The notes under the pieces: model-generated
Told to the model about the DNA's origin: nothing
Seen by the model: the letters and a program-made list of their open reading frames with translations, nothing else
Database searches by the model: none
Translations under genes and position numbers: made by a program
In this document: in pieces, positions 18,635 through 33,122 of the stretch
Position numbering within the stretch: position 1 is the stretch's first letter
How the letters are laid out: each line of letters begins with the position of its first letter
NCBI GenBank assembly: GCA_002104935.1
Contig: MCGT01000007.1
Coordinates: forward strand, 682,001 to 746,000
Length of the DNA stretch: 64,000 bases
Source: Hesseltinella vesiculosa
Lineage: Eukaryota > Mucoromycota > Mucoromycetes > Mucorales > Cunninghamellaceae
Direction: 5' to 3'

Positions 18635-21600
18635 ATGAAACCACAAACACATCGGAAAGTGTCCTATGTGATACGACAATCCAACGAACGAAAAGCACAT
18701 TGCCTAGGCGTTAATTCCTTGGCACTCAATACGCATGCCATCTACAACGAAGCTGCTTTGGACGATGGCACTGCTGTTGCTGAAGCTGGATTACTCTATT
18801 CTGCTGGAAGAGATGGTGTTGTTGCAGGCTGGAAACTCCACCTGCCTTTTGAACGAACAACCAATGCCTCGTGGTCCTTGCGTCAGGCAGAGGTAATAAG
18901 GAAAACAATGACACATCTTTGGAATTATTCACGTATAGAGATATCTTTTAGGCTAACAAAGAAGCCACATGCGATGTATTTTCACAAATGCACACTGATT
19001 GGGTCAACGATATTGTGGTCTGCAACCAAGGCGCCAACGGTAACTTGAAAGAAAAAAAAAATGAAGAAAACCGGCCTCCCGCTTATTGGTGTTCACCTTT
19101 TTTTTTTTTTTTCTTAGTGGTGTCGGCTTCAGCTGATAGAACGGTCAAAATCTGGAACCCTTATAGTGAAGATGATCAACAAGCACACACAATTGGCTGG
19201 CATGCTGACTATGTAAAATGCTTAGCCTATGCGAGTCAGGCTGGTTGGGTAGCCAGTGGCGGTCTGGACAAACGTATCTGCATCTGGGACCTGGAAAAAC
19301 GTGAAGCTGTGCTGTCGTTGCAAGTTGGATCTATGAATATGAATAATGATGCTTCTGCAGGTGATGCAGTTGGTAAGTTGTGCTACAAGAAAAATGGCAC
19401 TTGTACTCAAAAATTGCTTCCAGGTGCATCACATGGCCCTCCCTCCAAATCCTCCATTTATGCCATGGCCGTCAATCCCACAGGGTCTCTTTTGGTGACT
19501 GGCTCACCAGAAAAGGTAAAGAAGCAAAAAAAAAAAAAAAAAAAAAAATTAGAGTGTGCAAGGGTTATTTGAGTTTCCCCGTACGCCGGAGACTCTGATT
19601 TCGTTCTTTCCATTAGGTTGTGCGTGTTTGGGATCCAAAATCGGGAAAGCGTATCAGCAAGCTCACTGGCCACACCGACAATATCCGAGCACTTTTGATT
19701 AGTCACGACGGGCAATATGTAAGCACCACACAAATCGAGATCCCCACGAATGCCTACCTTTTTATTCTTTGTGCTTAGGTGATATCTGGGTCCTCAGATT
19801 CCACCATCAAGCTCTGGTCTGTCAAGGCACAACGATGCATCACTACCTACGAAACACATACCGATTCTGTCTGGTCCCTCTATTCGGAAGACCCCGACCT
19901 CAAGACATTTTATGCTGGCTCACGCGATGGGCTGGTCACGAAAACTGAAATACCAAGGGAATCCGCATCTGGTGTCCACGAGGAAAGCGAATGTATCGGT
20001 CTCTTCAAGGAGCAGTCAGGTGTTGGAAAAATCGTTGTCTATGATGACACTCACATCTGGACTGCGACATCAAGTTCAAGCATACATCGCTGGGTAAACA
20101 GCAGATAGGAAAAACCTTTTTTGCATGTTGCTTAGCATTTTTTTTATCCCTCCAGCTGTCCGTGCCTTCGCGTGCCAATCGCCAAGTGTTGACCCGGTCG
20201 GAGTACAACATCGACATTCCTTCCACAGCCATGGTGAACCTGCCACCTGCACAAGCCATCTATTCCCCTCAAGTCCAAGAACATTTTATTACCAACGACA
20301 GCCTGACCCTCTACGCCGGCTCTGTCATGTCCATCCCCATGAGCTACAAGGATGACGGCGACGAATCGATTGAGTCATTGATACCCTTGCGCGAAGAGCC
20401 TGACCAGACAATCCTCGGAACGCCAGGCATCACGTCCCATCTCGTCTTGCAAAACCGACTCCATGTCTTGACCAAAGACACCACGGGTGATGTGGCCCTT
20501 TGGGATATTGTACGCGTAAGTGTCCTTTTCCTATTATTTTCAGCAGATTGCCTCATTCCCTTTTTTTTTTTAATGCAGTGTAAGCAAATCAAGAAGTTCG
20601 GTGATCGCAATTTGGAAGAGGTGGCCCAAGAGATTACTGGATTGGAAAGTTTCCCTTCCTGGTGCACTGTGACCACAAAGATCGGGGTAGGCGGTCAATA
20701 TAAAAACAGGAATTGTGGCTCATCTTTTATGGAATAGGCAATCAGCATCCAGTTACAGGAATCCAATTGCTTTGACTGTGAAATGTATGCGGATGAAATG
20801 GATGACATAGGCGATTATGAATACCGAGAGGATCAACGAGGTAGACGTGCTTTATCTTGTCCATGTATTTAAAGTGAATGTATCTGACAACCCCCTCCTT
20901 TTTTTATCGTACATATAGTCAACCTGGGCAAATGGCTATTGACAAATCTGTTTGCGCCTTTCATCGAAGCTCAAGTCCAGGGTCAGCAGGAACAGGATGG
21001 TATTGTCGACGATGAACAGAATCAGATTGGCACGACCGAGTCTACAACACCTTCTATTCATCATCACGATTCCTCTGCTCCAAGCATGACACCAGCAAAC
21101 ACGGTTCCTGGAACGCCATCTTCCACCATCCCATCCTCTTCCACCAATGCCATACTACCACCCAATATGACTCCGATCCAACCTCCCGACACTGCCCTTA
21201 CCTCCCCCCGTCCCCGGGCATCTGGAGGCGGGCTGTCCATAGCACTCAACCATGCAAGCCTTCACCAAGAGTCGTTGCAATCGCCAAAACAGCAGCCTCT
21301 TGGGCCGTCGTCGTCGTCCGGGATTCCCGCAGCAAAAACAGCTTCTCACCCGTCGACCGTGGATTATTTTTCCACAACTCCCTCAGCACCTCTACAGCAA
21401 CAGCCTGCCACAGCCCTACCCACATCACCTACCTCGCCCACCCAGTCCAACTTTATGAACCGCCTCCGAAATCTTTCTGTCAAGAGCAAACCCAAGCCAC
21501 CTTTCAACCCACCTACTTCTCCCACCACTGCCACCGACCCAGCTGACGACAGAGAAGATACTTCTGATGACGAGCATTCCAACCATAGACCTTCCGTTGT

Positions 21601-22371
21601 CACCAATGTAAATCGAACAGAAAAAAAAAAGTGAGCTGTTTGCATTGACAAAACCCTCTCTCCTTTTTTTTTCTAGTCCCGCCATCCTTCCACAACGTCA
21701 GTGAATGATCATCGATATCATCGCTATACCCCACCTCATCTTCGGGACTTCCCTCCTTTGCAGATGCCCTCCGATACCAGCGTGTTGATTGCTGAAGAAA
21801 GTGCCGAGGCATCAGGTACCATCGATCTCTATCGTGGCAACGTGGCTTCCATTGGTGATGAACATGCGCTAATTCTCAAAGCTGCCCCCAATTGGCTCCT
21901 CTCTTTCCTCCTCTTTGTAGGTATTTACCTTGTTTTTTTTTCTTTCGTTTCTCACGAGCTTTTACCTTTCTCCCACTCAGAACAAAGTGCCAAGCAAGGA
22001 CGTTGCCAAGCTGACATTTATCCTGAAGCCTCATGAAGACAGCGATCTGCCTGAACTTCCTGGCGGGTAAGCTGTTCTCCCATTCTGGCACCACATCACT
22101 CACTCTTTGAATGGTCTGTTTTCTGCATAGCCCCAACAATCGCCTCGTGGCCAACCGAGTGCTTCGAATTCGCAAGTTGCTGCAGTATGCCATTGACAAG
22201 ATGGGACTGGATCCGACGCCTACGACCGACCAGGTGGTCATGTACTGCGGAGAGACGTTGCTCTCGCCCACCATGACCCTGGCTTCCATTCGGCAACACA
22301 TCATGAAGTCCAATGGCGACATTGTTTTATCCTACAAAATGAAAACTCCCACCTCTTGTCCAGCGCCATAG
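18635..22371 (+). CDS. WDR48: WDR48 (UAF1/Bun107-like) deubiquitinase cofactor
   Basis: WDR48 activates USP1/USP12/USP46-type deubiquitinases. Thirteen exons (18635-18892, 18952-19039, 19118-19372, 19424-19515, 19617-19718, 19779-20093, 20156-20515, 20579-20686, 20738-20840, 20919-21607, 21677-21916, 21981-22066, 22131-22371), all in phase, 978 aa. The N-terminus KVSYVIRQ and the WD40 blades match the family throughout: [64 protein letters not shown]. The propeller is followed by the ancillary region ([14 protein letters not shown]) and a Ser/Pro-rich insert about 230 residues long. The C-terminal SUMO-like domains follow ([20 protein letters not shown]). The insert accounts for the length beyond human WDR48. 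Confidence 0.95.
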
Positions 22372-22861
22372 AAGAAAAAAAAAGAAAGGATACTGACCTT
22401 GTCGCTCTCCGTGTTGTAATAATAAAAGAGTATCCATACTGTCTTCCCACACTGGACGAGGACTTGCCCTAGCTAACATTATCGTGTAACAGCGCAAACA
22501 CTCCTCACTTCTTCTTGCCACTGCTGTACCAAGATGATTCACAGACTTCCGAGGAAGGTAAGAAGGTCCTGCTGTGCAACAAACCTTTTTTGTGGAGAGT
22601 TAGTTAGGTATGCATGCAGGCTGTCAAGAATCCACCACATGGTTGCAGCACATGAAGATCTCACAACGTGTCAGGAAAAAAAAAGGATGGGCAGACAGGT
22701 TAACGGCACTTGTAATAATTTATATGTGTAAAATTTGGTGTAGTTCATAAGAATTAAATAATAAAAGATAATTAAAAAGTAGAATGAGTGGAGAGGGTAT
22801 TGTGTCCATGGACTACAAATTAAAAATGTAACCAATGAAGAGAGGGAGTCGTCGAATAGGT
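22372..22861. other. 3' intergenic spacer (convergent)
   Basis: Between the 3' ends of WDR48 and the RhoGEF gene. AATAAA-like motifs serve both strands; no gene seen. Confidence 0.55.
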
Positions 22862-24407
22862 TCATCGGCGTTGCACATTTTGTATCGCATCTTGAAGATC
22901 CCGAACCCAAGCGAGCATTTCCTCGAGGGAATCGGCCTTGAGAACGTATTCTTTTGTTGGAGCGGCTCCAGCAGCCGACAGCAGGTCTCCGAGATCTTCG
23001 GAGAGCTGTCGAGTGTGATCGGGTGAATCATCCACCGCCAACACAAAGCTGGCGCTGTTGCGTCTAATCGCTTTGATGGTGATATGCTTGATCTTAATTT
23101 TGGCCTTGTAAACTAATCCCTTATCCACCGGGCGAGCGAGAATCAAGTGGTCGCTGAGCAGGAAACACGCACGCACATCTGCATTGGGCTTGCCTTCGGC
23201 ACACATCAAACGACCACTTTTCAAAAATTGCCTGGGCTGGTCCATCAGGAGAGGGCAATCTCGCACCGTCAGACTCACATCTATTAATTGGCTGATATTA
23301 CGGCATATATTGAACCTGTAGATAGAAAAAGGTTAGTGCCAGAAAATGAAGGGGGAAATGGCGGTGATAGAAAAAAAAGGTACCTTGGCTTAATCTCCTT
23401 GTCAATGCGTGCAAGGTGGAATTGCAATTTTTGTAGGTTGCGAGCGTCAGGGTGGGTAGGATCTGTCATTTTCCTTAATTCAGTCACGAAATGGAAGTAC
23501 TGGGAAAAAGCATACAGAGGCATTTCTAGCAGGGTGAAGAGATGGACTTGGCCTATGCCTCCTGGGTTGGTGACATTCGCCTCGAGCAGTTTGAGTGCCT
23601 CTTTGTTTCGGCCCAAGGTCTCCAAGATGGACATCATCTGAGGAAACCTTTCAAAATATCGGTCATACACGCCGACGTTATTCACCTATGAAAAGTAGAA
23701 AGAGTGATTTGTCAGAGCCACACCCATTTTTTTTTTTAATTTTTACCAGCTGCATCAAAACGTCAGACAGCAATTGTGTTGGTCCCCAAATTTGGAATCT
23801 AATTTCAAGAATTAATTTTCGCAAAACGGGGGCCGACTTGCCTACCTCTGGATCAGATTATCTAAGAATGACTCATGGGCTTGAAAAAGGTGATTGACGG
23901 GCTCAAACAGGGCCATGATGTCACTCTGGGCTAGCCTAGGCGACATTGATTTTGGTGTCTGGAAGTGCTTGAGCAAGGGGCGTTCAAAATAATTTCGACA
24001 CGCATGCAGCCGATTGACATAGTCGGATTCATAATCAAAAAGCTTTTGCACGAGTATCTGGCGTTTTCTGTAATGTTTTTCAGTGGTTTCTAATTTAAAA
24101 GTCGGCACGTTAGAGAGGATCTAGGGAACGTCAACGTCTTTTTTTTTGTTCCCAGCAATAATCCATTACCGAAAGTTTGGACGTCTTGTACTTCGTCAGT
24201 GGAAAAATAGTCATAGAGCTCGTCAATGATCCCTACAGGGTCCTCCTCTTGAGGGATGTACTCATCGAGGCTTTGGTAGGTGCTGGTGGTTGTGGTGTCG
24301 TTTGTCAATTGTCCGCTGCTGATAGCGCTGCTACGGATCGACGAGGTGGCGGACGAGGCTGTGGTATTTGAGACACGGCGTGTACCGATTTTTACGCGAG
24401 AAAACAT
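22862..24407 (-). CDS. Dbl-family RhoGEF (DH-PH)
   Basis: Guanine-nucleotide exchange factor for Rho-type GTPases. Five exons, complement(22862-23315, 23384-23685, 23747-23798, 23846-24120, 24192-24407), phases closing, 432 aa. Residues 1-72 are Ser/Thr-rich. The DH domain (about 75-270) begins LETTEKHYRKRQILVQKLFD and includes RNYFERPLLKHF, FQIWGPTQLLSDVLM, LLEMPLYAFSQYFHFVTELR (the conserved DH helix) and ARIDKEIKPRF. The PH domain (about 285-432) has FLKSGRLMCAEGK, CFLLSDHLILARP and a terminal helix (DSLEEMLAWVRDLQDAI). It is compact, with no SH3, RBD or BAR domain. The first donor was taken at gtacaa (24191) because the closer gtaatgg site would put a stop in the next exon. Confidence 0.9.
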
Positions 24408-26765
24408 AGAAAATCAATTGGTTTTTGTAAAAAAAAAAAAAAAAAAAAAAAAAGTCAATGAAAGTGCTGCTGGTCACAGGATGAAAACGAGTGAAAAGAA
24501 AGAGAAGGCAATAAAAGAAGTGAGCTTCTGTTTTTCATTTATGAAATGGGTGTAACGCTTCATTCTTGGATGCGATTAAAGTTCTGCCCCTGTGTCACCC
24601 GTCTCGAAGTTTGGCACAGACATCAGGCGAGAAAATCCAAGAAAATCACGCTTTTTTTCTAATTTATATTTTTGTGCAGCGTCTACCAGGCAGAACTTTC
24701 ACGCGGTAAACGGGTACCTCAAGGGGACGAGCCATGTCTTCGAGCTGCACGCTACTTCTGATCCTCGTTAGAATGGCGCTTTATTAAGGAGGTGACAAGT
24801 TAGCCAGCTGGGCACGTTTTTTTTTTTTTGTCGTTGTTGTCCAGAAAGGAAACAAACTTAAAAAAATTGAAGTCAGGGAGGAAATGTGCTCGTGCTCAAC
24901 CTGAACACCGCCAGAAGTGGGTTTTTTTTTTCGCTGCCGTCAAGTCACGTTGATACATGTCATTGGCGTTCATGAAAAACGTCAGCTAAATTTCTAGATG
25001 GCAGAGGGTACATATCTTCTATTGCTCTTGCTCAAGCACTTCCGGCTCTTTCAAAACCATCGACAAGTGAAGCTTAATTTTGACAATGAAAAAAATATAA
25101 TAATGAAATTGTGGTGTAACGTTCCCAGTAATTCAATGTCCGAGCTGGCTGATGCGCCGTTGAAGTTCCCCAGATTTTCTTTTCGGCCGAGGTATCTTAA
25201 TCGTCAGGATTCGTGACATCCTCATGGATCAAAATGTGAAGACACAACATGGAAATGCATGGTGCACGAAAGCCTATTTCAACGGGTTGGAATTTGTTTG
25301 TCAGGTCGCAGAAAATACGCGGCAGCTTTACGTGTGGACACTCTTCTTATGACCTACCTCAGTGCATTATCAGTGGAGACACCGCCTGGCTTACGGAGAC
25401 AGGGGATCGTTATTTTTCACTCCAAACATTCAAATTTTCTGATCACCATTCAAATCCTGCTACCCAACTTTCAAAAAAATAAAATCCAGCCAAGCTTACT
25501 CGATCCCTTTTCCAGCGCACATGAACGACCAAGAATAGAAAGCTGGGTAGAAAGTGCCGATAGGAGATCGGCTCATTAGAATTTCGAGGCATAGTGGGCT
25601 AGGTGGGATTACAGGCAATAGCTTATCAGCTTTGATCCAGATCAAGGGTCCCTGTTACATTGCACGGGTTTTTTTTTTTCATCCCGCCCAGCGTGGTCTT
25701 TTTTTTTTTTTTTACTTTGGCTATCATTCTTTCACAGCCATTTTTATGTTTCTGTAAAATTTGCTGGGCCAATGGGTTGCTGGTCAAAGGATAGGGCAGG
25801 TTGCTCTCAGAGATTTTCTTCACAGCAGGATGTCTTGATTATTTTTAGAGATCGGAGTTAAAATGTGGTGGTTGCTGCCGTCAGGAAAGGGCAGGCTACC
25901 CTTAAACGCCATTCCAAGTCCGATACGCTATGGCCTGTAGCAAAACAAGTCGTTCATTGAAACAGCCTGGTTGCTTTAAGCATGGAAAGGCACTGACATC
26001 AGATGTGTTTTTAACCAGCTTGTTTACTAGACGAAAAGACGAAAATGGACGCAGTCACCTTGGCTGGATTTTTCAGAGGGCTGGGCTGCAGTAAGAGTGA
26101 CCAGATGGCTACCCAAAATGCCTAGCCTGGTTCTTGAGCCCTTTTCTATCCATTTGCCATGATCTCTGTCCCCCATGAGGATCTTCGCCCTTTTTCGTCT
26201 GGCTCGCTCTCTTTGCTGGAAAATTCTGGCCAATCAGGAGTCAGAAACAAAAGCTCACTGAATCATGAAAAATGATGGCCGTGCTTACAGTATTTCCAAA
26301 ACTCTTTTTTTTCAACTCTGACTGTGTTTGATCTGATCAAAGCCAGACTGAGCGAGCCTTGGATGCCGCCAGCTGGGCCTTGAAGTATGACGTCCCAACC
26401 GTCATCCATTCACGTCATGGTTTAAAAAAAACAGACAGCGCAAGCCATATATGGTGGGGAATAAAATCCCGACGACGCTGAGGTTCAAGTGACCAACTTG
26501 TGCCAGACCTCCTCTTCCTTTTTCTGGTGGGCTCAAGCCTGAGTGACTCCTCTCATTCCCATATTTTTATCGATTAGAATCGTGACTGACTGGTAAAGGT
26601 TTTATTCCGTCAACACGAAGCGTTTCCGATGACTCTGAAAACCATGGCGGCGCCTCATTTTTTTTTTTTCCTGCGCTCGAGCCAATGTTATTTGATTGTT
26701 TGTTCATCCTCTCGGACAGGTTCCGCGCATTGGGCTTATGCAGCAAGTTTTAATGGAGGGTTATT
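24408..26765. other. Intergenic 2.36 kb, nothing recognised
   Basis: The second longest gene-poor stretch. Homopolymers (A23 near 24430, T runs near 24820, 25670 and 25700) and scattered short frames are present. No family signature, splice-consistent exon set, RNA gene or internal repeat was found on either strand. Confidence 0.55.
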
Positions 26766-27763
26766 TCAAGCAAGAACGACAAGACTGGCCATAAAGGCAC
26801 AGGCAAAGATCGCCATGGAGACAGAAGTGGAGGTGGCATCACTGCGAGCAGCGGCTTTCTTTTTGCCAGAGGCACTGGGCTGAGCCGATGCAGAGGACGG
26901 TGAGGAGGCGACATATGAGGCACTAGAAACTGAAGAAGCTACAGAGGATATGGATGCGCTCTGTGAAGATGAGGCACTGGATGGTTGCACCATGGCAGAC
27001 GAAGACACGGTGGTATTAGCAGCGTTGACAGCAGCTGCCTTGAAAACGCCTTCTTCGTTCAAAGGAGCAGCCAACTTCCCAATGCCCCAAGGGATCTTTT
27101 GACCTAATTGTTTGACATTGTTTAGAAAGTGGGCATTTTTTTTTTCACACTTACCGTTGGGTTGTGAAGACTTTTCAGGAGCTAGTTGTTTGAGGCCAGC
27201 GTCCACGATGGCAAAGCGAGTAGTCCAGGCAAATTCACCGTGATCTAAATATCACACAAAAAAGGTGAGCCGTGTTGGTGTTCACAGTCACCTCATTGTT
27301 GGTTTACCATTGGAGAACATAAGGAAATAGATGGGGGCATGAGGTGATACCTTGGGAGCTCTGATCGTGATCTTTTTGTCCAGAGGATTGACGTTGCTAG
27401 CAATGGTGCCCAGCTTGACTTGGTTTTCATCTTCACCGGTCATCAATTCTGCCAAGGAATAGAAAACACGATGGTTCAGGCGGACATATCTGATTGTCAA
27501 CTACTTACCGATGCGGAAGTCTTGCCATGATTCAGAGATAGAAGGCAACCCTTTGTCATCCTCTAATTAGGAAAAAAAAATGAGGCAGGTTAGAATAGGG
27601 TTGCCGGCTGCATATTAAGAGTAGCGTGCTTGCCCCAGACAATGTCATATTCTTTGTCTTCAACCCAAACGGTGCCGGGTTCTGGGGTAGAGGGGGCCAT
27701 ATTGGCTGCGGATAAGGTGATCATGGATGCGCAAAAGAGCAAGCTTAAGCTGAGGCGGATCAT
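26766..27763 (-). CDS. Kre9/KNH-like Ser/Thr-rich GPI-anchored wall protein
   Basis: Five exons, complement(26766-27103, 27155-27244, 27308-27448, 27509-27562, 27634-27763), 250 aa. The signal peptide is MIRLSLSLLFCASMITLSAA. The Kre9/KNH Ig-like fold follows: VWVEDKEYDIVWEDDKGLP, DFRIELMTGEDENQVKLGTI, PHAPIYFLMFSNG, FAWTTRFAIVDAG. This family acts in beta-glucan assembly at the cell surface. The C-terminal half is a Ser/Ala-rich, heavily O-glycosylatable stalk (about residues 165-225), then a GPI-type hydrophobic tail (MAIFACAFMASLVVLA). The first intron (27563-27633) uses a GC donor (TGGG|gcaagc); without it the frame hits a stop and loses the conserved W-E-D-D. Confidence 0.85.
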
Positions 27764-28253
27764 GGTGCAAATTGGTTGGTCTGAAATGAAGAAGAAAAAG
27801 AAAAATATAAACTTTGAAGCTGCCTTTCTATTTTTTTTTCGAGAATAAACAAGACACTGCCATACTGCTTGTTCAAGTTTATTGACGTTGTGTTTGTTGC
27901 TCTGCCGTCTTCTTGGCCATATTCCTAACTGATTCCGGGAGGTGAAAAAAAAAAAAAATACCAAGCGGGGCAGCATCGGGAAATAAAAAAATAACGTCAT
28001 AGTTGATGCAAAAAAATAAAGGGTCCTCGTATGCCCCGACAACTCCCAGCAGATTGATAGGATGGCAGTGGCGTAGGTCTTGATTGCACTATCTCATATC
28101 AAAAGCTATCAAATCGATGGTGGCGGAGAGCGCTCTTTTTATTTTTGATCGATGACAACATCGCTGTATATATAAAGGGGTCTGTTTTCTTCATTATTTA
28201 TTTATTTATTTATTTATTCCATTTCAAAACCAAACAAGTTAACAAAAAAAAAA
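27764..28253. other. Intergenic, bidirectional upstream region
   Basis: 490 bp between two divergent start codons. It contains T/A runs and a six-unit ATTT microsatellite (about 28193-28217). No coding signal. Confidence 0.55.
28164..28174 (+). promoter_or_regulatory. TATA-like box of the 70-aa gene
   Basis: The sequence tatatataaag lies about 85 bp before the ATG at 28254, a usual spacing for a fungal TATA element. Confidence 0.45.
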
Positions 28254-28466
28254 ATGATGCCTACCCGTGCTGCCACTATGCTTGCCTCCCCTGCTGCTGC
28301 CGCCTTTGGCTATGCTACTTATGTTCGTTCCACTGTCCAGCCCGCTCAAGCCCATCCTGAATTGATGACCGTTCAAGGCACTGACCAATCTGGTCGCCAA
28401 CGATGGCGCAAGATGAACAACGGCTTAGGTCTTGTTGATGTTGGTCGTAGCTGTGGCGGCCTCTGA
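28254..28466 (+). CDS. Small hypothetical protein (70 aa)
   Basis: A single frame of 70 aa beginning MMPTRAATMLASPAAAAFGY and ending RWRKMNNGLGLVDVGRSCGG-L. The Ala-rich N-terminus with few acidic residues could be a mitochondrial presequence or a short membrane segment. The C-terminal G-L-V-D-V-G-R-S-x-G-G block resembles the end of small conserved fungal proteins I have no name for. Support: a TATA-like box 85 bp upstream, an A-rich leader directly before ATG as in other genes here, and an AATAAA signal about 115 bp after the stop. A second ATG follows immediately. No function is proposed. Confidence 0.5.
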   Translation: MMPTRAATMLASPAAAAFGYATYVRSTVQPAQAHPELMTVQGTDQSGRQRWRKMNNGLGLVDVGRSCGGL

Positions 28467-28777
28467 AGCCCACGGCTCTAAAAAAATTCTCCAAGCCAAC
28501 CTGATACCGCCTGTCATTTCCCAATGTCACTCATTTGTACCATAGTTACCATCTCTTGCATAAACCTGTTCCTCCTAAAAAAAATAAAACATCTTTTTCA
28601 ACAAATCATAACACAGTCAGGCTTCCTGTGTTCAATCGCTTATGCTGTCTTTAATTTGAATAGGTAAGTCGTGCGAGGTATAAGGTATCAAAATAAAATG
28701 GAGGGATACTGGGCGTAATGATGTACTTAAATATGATCACTGATTGGGAGAGAAGGTATCAGGAGAAAAAAAAACGG
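28467..28777. other. 3' spacer
   Basis: Convergent 3' regions of the 70-aa gene and the ASXH gene; AATAAA motifs only. Confidence 0.5.
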
Positions 28778-30680
28778 TCACTGCGAAGGACCGTCCTCCT
28801 GTTTGGAATCTTTATTGCCGGGAATAGTAGATTGGTTGCCAACCATGCATAAAAGTCTGTCGGTTGGGACTGATGAGATATACGATGAGTTGGATTCAAA
28901 AATGCGTCGACGTGGACGGCTAAAGTAGGTGGCAGGGTGTGGCTCCGGCAGGGTCTTGGGGATCTCCACGATCCGGTTTTTTTTCGGCCGAGACGACCTG
29001 CGTGGGGGTGTAGGGTGAGGAACAGATGGAGGGGTATGTTGATGAGTAGATAGAGGAGTGTGTTGAGGATTAGGTAAAGGGGCAGGCAGAACGGAGCGCT
29101 GCTGAGGGACGGTGGCAGGATGGCCTTGGGCAAGGTCTAGGGCTAGTCTCTCACCATTGCCTTTTAGAGCACCGTCATCGTAAAGAGCATTGGTATCCGC
29201 TGTTGTAAGATCGTCCATCGAAGAAAAGTCGATCTGTATGGGTGTTTCGTGAGACTGGTAGGCTTGATGGCTTACGTCGGGTTGTTTGAGAGGTGACTGT
29301 CCTTGGTGATGCGAAGTTGGAAAAGCTGGTCGGGAAATTTGGGTGCGCCCCGATTGAGAGGGTGGGTCAGGGTGCAGCTGGTTAGACGGCGATTGCTGGT
29401 GATCCCACTGCAAGCTTTTGCGTCCGTTGTCGGTCATTGGAGGAGCAGCAGCAGCAGACTGGGTAAGAGGAGGTACAACACTGAGGTCTCCAGCACGCAT
29501 GCGTTTGGTAGGCCGTTTCGGTAGTGAAGGCTCTTGCTGGTCAGAGGTAGACTGAGAAGGCGAGAAGGGTCGAGTGGGTTGGTGGCTGACGCTGTGATCT
29601 TTCAATGGATCAGCAGTGTCATGGTCTCCATCAGAAGCGTTGTCCTTGTGACGTACGGAAGGGCCGCCGTCGTCAAACACACCATATCTGACAGGTTTGG
29701 ATGAAGTTCGCGTGGTGCGTCGTTTGCTGACAGCAGGACTGAGCCCAGAGGCCGGCTTGTTTTTGAGTTCTGGCTGTGGAAGTTGCGGTCGCGAGTCTTG
29801 GTCCTGAGTGCTATGCAGTGTAAGATCCTGGGATATCGGTGGCTGCCCTTGGGCAGGTGGGGGGTTTTGTTGCGGCAGGTGAGGGTTGAGTTCAGCTGTA
29901 ACGTCGTGACCTTTGTTTCCTCGGCCACGCCCAGTGCCTCGGTGCGCACGAACGGGTCGGTTTGCGTTTGTAGATACTGGGTGCGAGTTGATCCTCTGGT
30001 CGACGACCACCGGGATGACGATAAGAGGTTCGGCAATGGGATAAGACTGCTTGAGGAGCGTATTGTCTGTCGTTGCTGACTCTGGTGAGTCGGTTGTTTT
30101 GCGGCCGTTTGCTTTCGCAGTAAGGTTGTATGACGTTTTCAGGTCAGGAGCGTGGGTGCCATTGGTGAGAGGCTTCTTCAAGCGCTCACCCCAAAAGTGT
30201 TCAAAGTTGTTGTCCTGCGTAAAAGGATTAAGGTAGAATGGTTAGCTTTTTGGCAAAGGCAGAAGACAACAACCTTCTCGAAGATCAAGTTACCTTCCAC
30301 TTGAGATGACTCAGGTCTTTTCCAAGCAGGTCCTTCTCTGGTTGTTTCAGCTGGCCTTCTCGTAGTAGTTGTTGCCAATCCTTCATTGCTTCCCAAATGG
30401 GGCTGTTGTGTTGCAAGGCCTCGGTCAAGGACGTGGCCTTTTGATCGCAAGAGGGTAGCAGAGAAAGCAGCCTAGACTGATCTTCTTCTTTCAGGTTGCT
30501 AATGTTCGTTAAGAACATGGTCTTAAAGAGGGGGGGGGGAAGAGTCAGCTTAATGAACACGAGTACTCACGATCCTTTTTATTTGTTCTTGTCTACCTTG
30601 ATATCCTCTTCTTTCGCAAGCACACTTTCTGGCTGGTGAATCAGTGTATCATGGCGGGCAGCTTTTGATTTCCCAGGCAT
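28778..30680 (-). CDS. Asx-homology (DEUBAD) domain protein
   Basis: Three exons, complement(28778-30214, 30294-30521, 30597-30680), 582 aa. Residues about 20-125 are a fungal ASXH/DEUBAD module: TMFLTNISNLKEEDQSRLLS, LLPSCD, SPIWEAMKDWQQLLREGQL, and DNNFEHFWGERLKKP in the last exon. In animals the ASXL and INO80G DEUBAD domains bind and tune UCH-type deubiquitinases. The remaining 450 residues are predicted disordered, rich in Pro/Gln/Ser, with basic patches (RGTGRGRGNKG, SKRRTTRTSSKP, RRSSRPKKNR) that could bind DNA or serve as nuclear signals. There is no PHD finger. The ASXH assignment rests on the helix pattern and LLxLLP; it is convincing but remote. Confidence 0.75.
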
Positions 30681-30849
30681 GATCTGCGATGGTGAATAAG
30701 AAATTAGCAAAAAAAAGCAGAAGGAGAGGTGCACTGGGCTGAATAAGAAAAAAAAAACGTTTTTGAGGTCAAAAATACGTTTTTAATCGTATGACAATGC
30801 GAATGGATGTAGGAGAAAAGAGGGGGTGGATGAAAGGAAAGGAAGAGGT

Positions 30850-32817
<1,968 letters not shown>

Positions 32818-33122
32818 GTTTATAAAAGTTAATCCAAGATTTGGGTATGAATAAAAAAAAGACAAAAAAAAAAAAAAAAAAAAAAACAAGAAAGCGTTTT
32901 TTTCTCTCTGGGAAATTCAAGCTCAGCCACCATTTTTGGCAGTTGGTTTGGCATGCTACGGAAACATTGATCGCGCACCCAAAAAACCAAAGATTGTTTG
33001 ATTGGTAGGGTTCTTTGCAATGTCTCTCGAGTCAATGAAGTGAGTGGGGAATAAATAAACTTTATTGGGAATGGATTGCTTCAGTCATCGGTTGTAATAC
33101 AAGAGAGCGGGCGGGATCAGGA
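32818..33122. other. Intergenic, homopolymer-rich
   Basis: RVB2 upstream region with a long A run (about 32862-32886) and the 3' end of the next small gene, which has an AATAAA on the minus strand near 33060. Confidence 0.5.

Noticed and set aside
24121..24169. Donor gtaatgg at the end of RhoGEF exon 1
   Set aside because: It leads to a stop in the next exon; the upstream gtacaa donor gives a continuous frame.
24408..26765. Several 60-100 codon frames in the large gap
   Set aside because: No family signatures, no consistent splice sites, composition like random A/T-rich DNA.
29602..30079. Alternative frames over the ASXH gene's disordered region
   Set aside because: GC-richer low-complexity coding DNA keeps other frames open; none has domain features.
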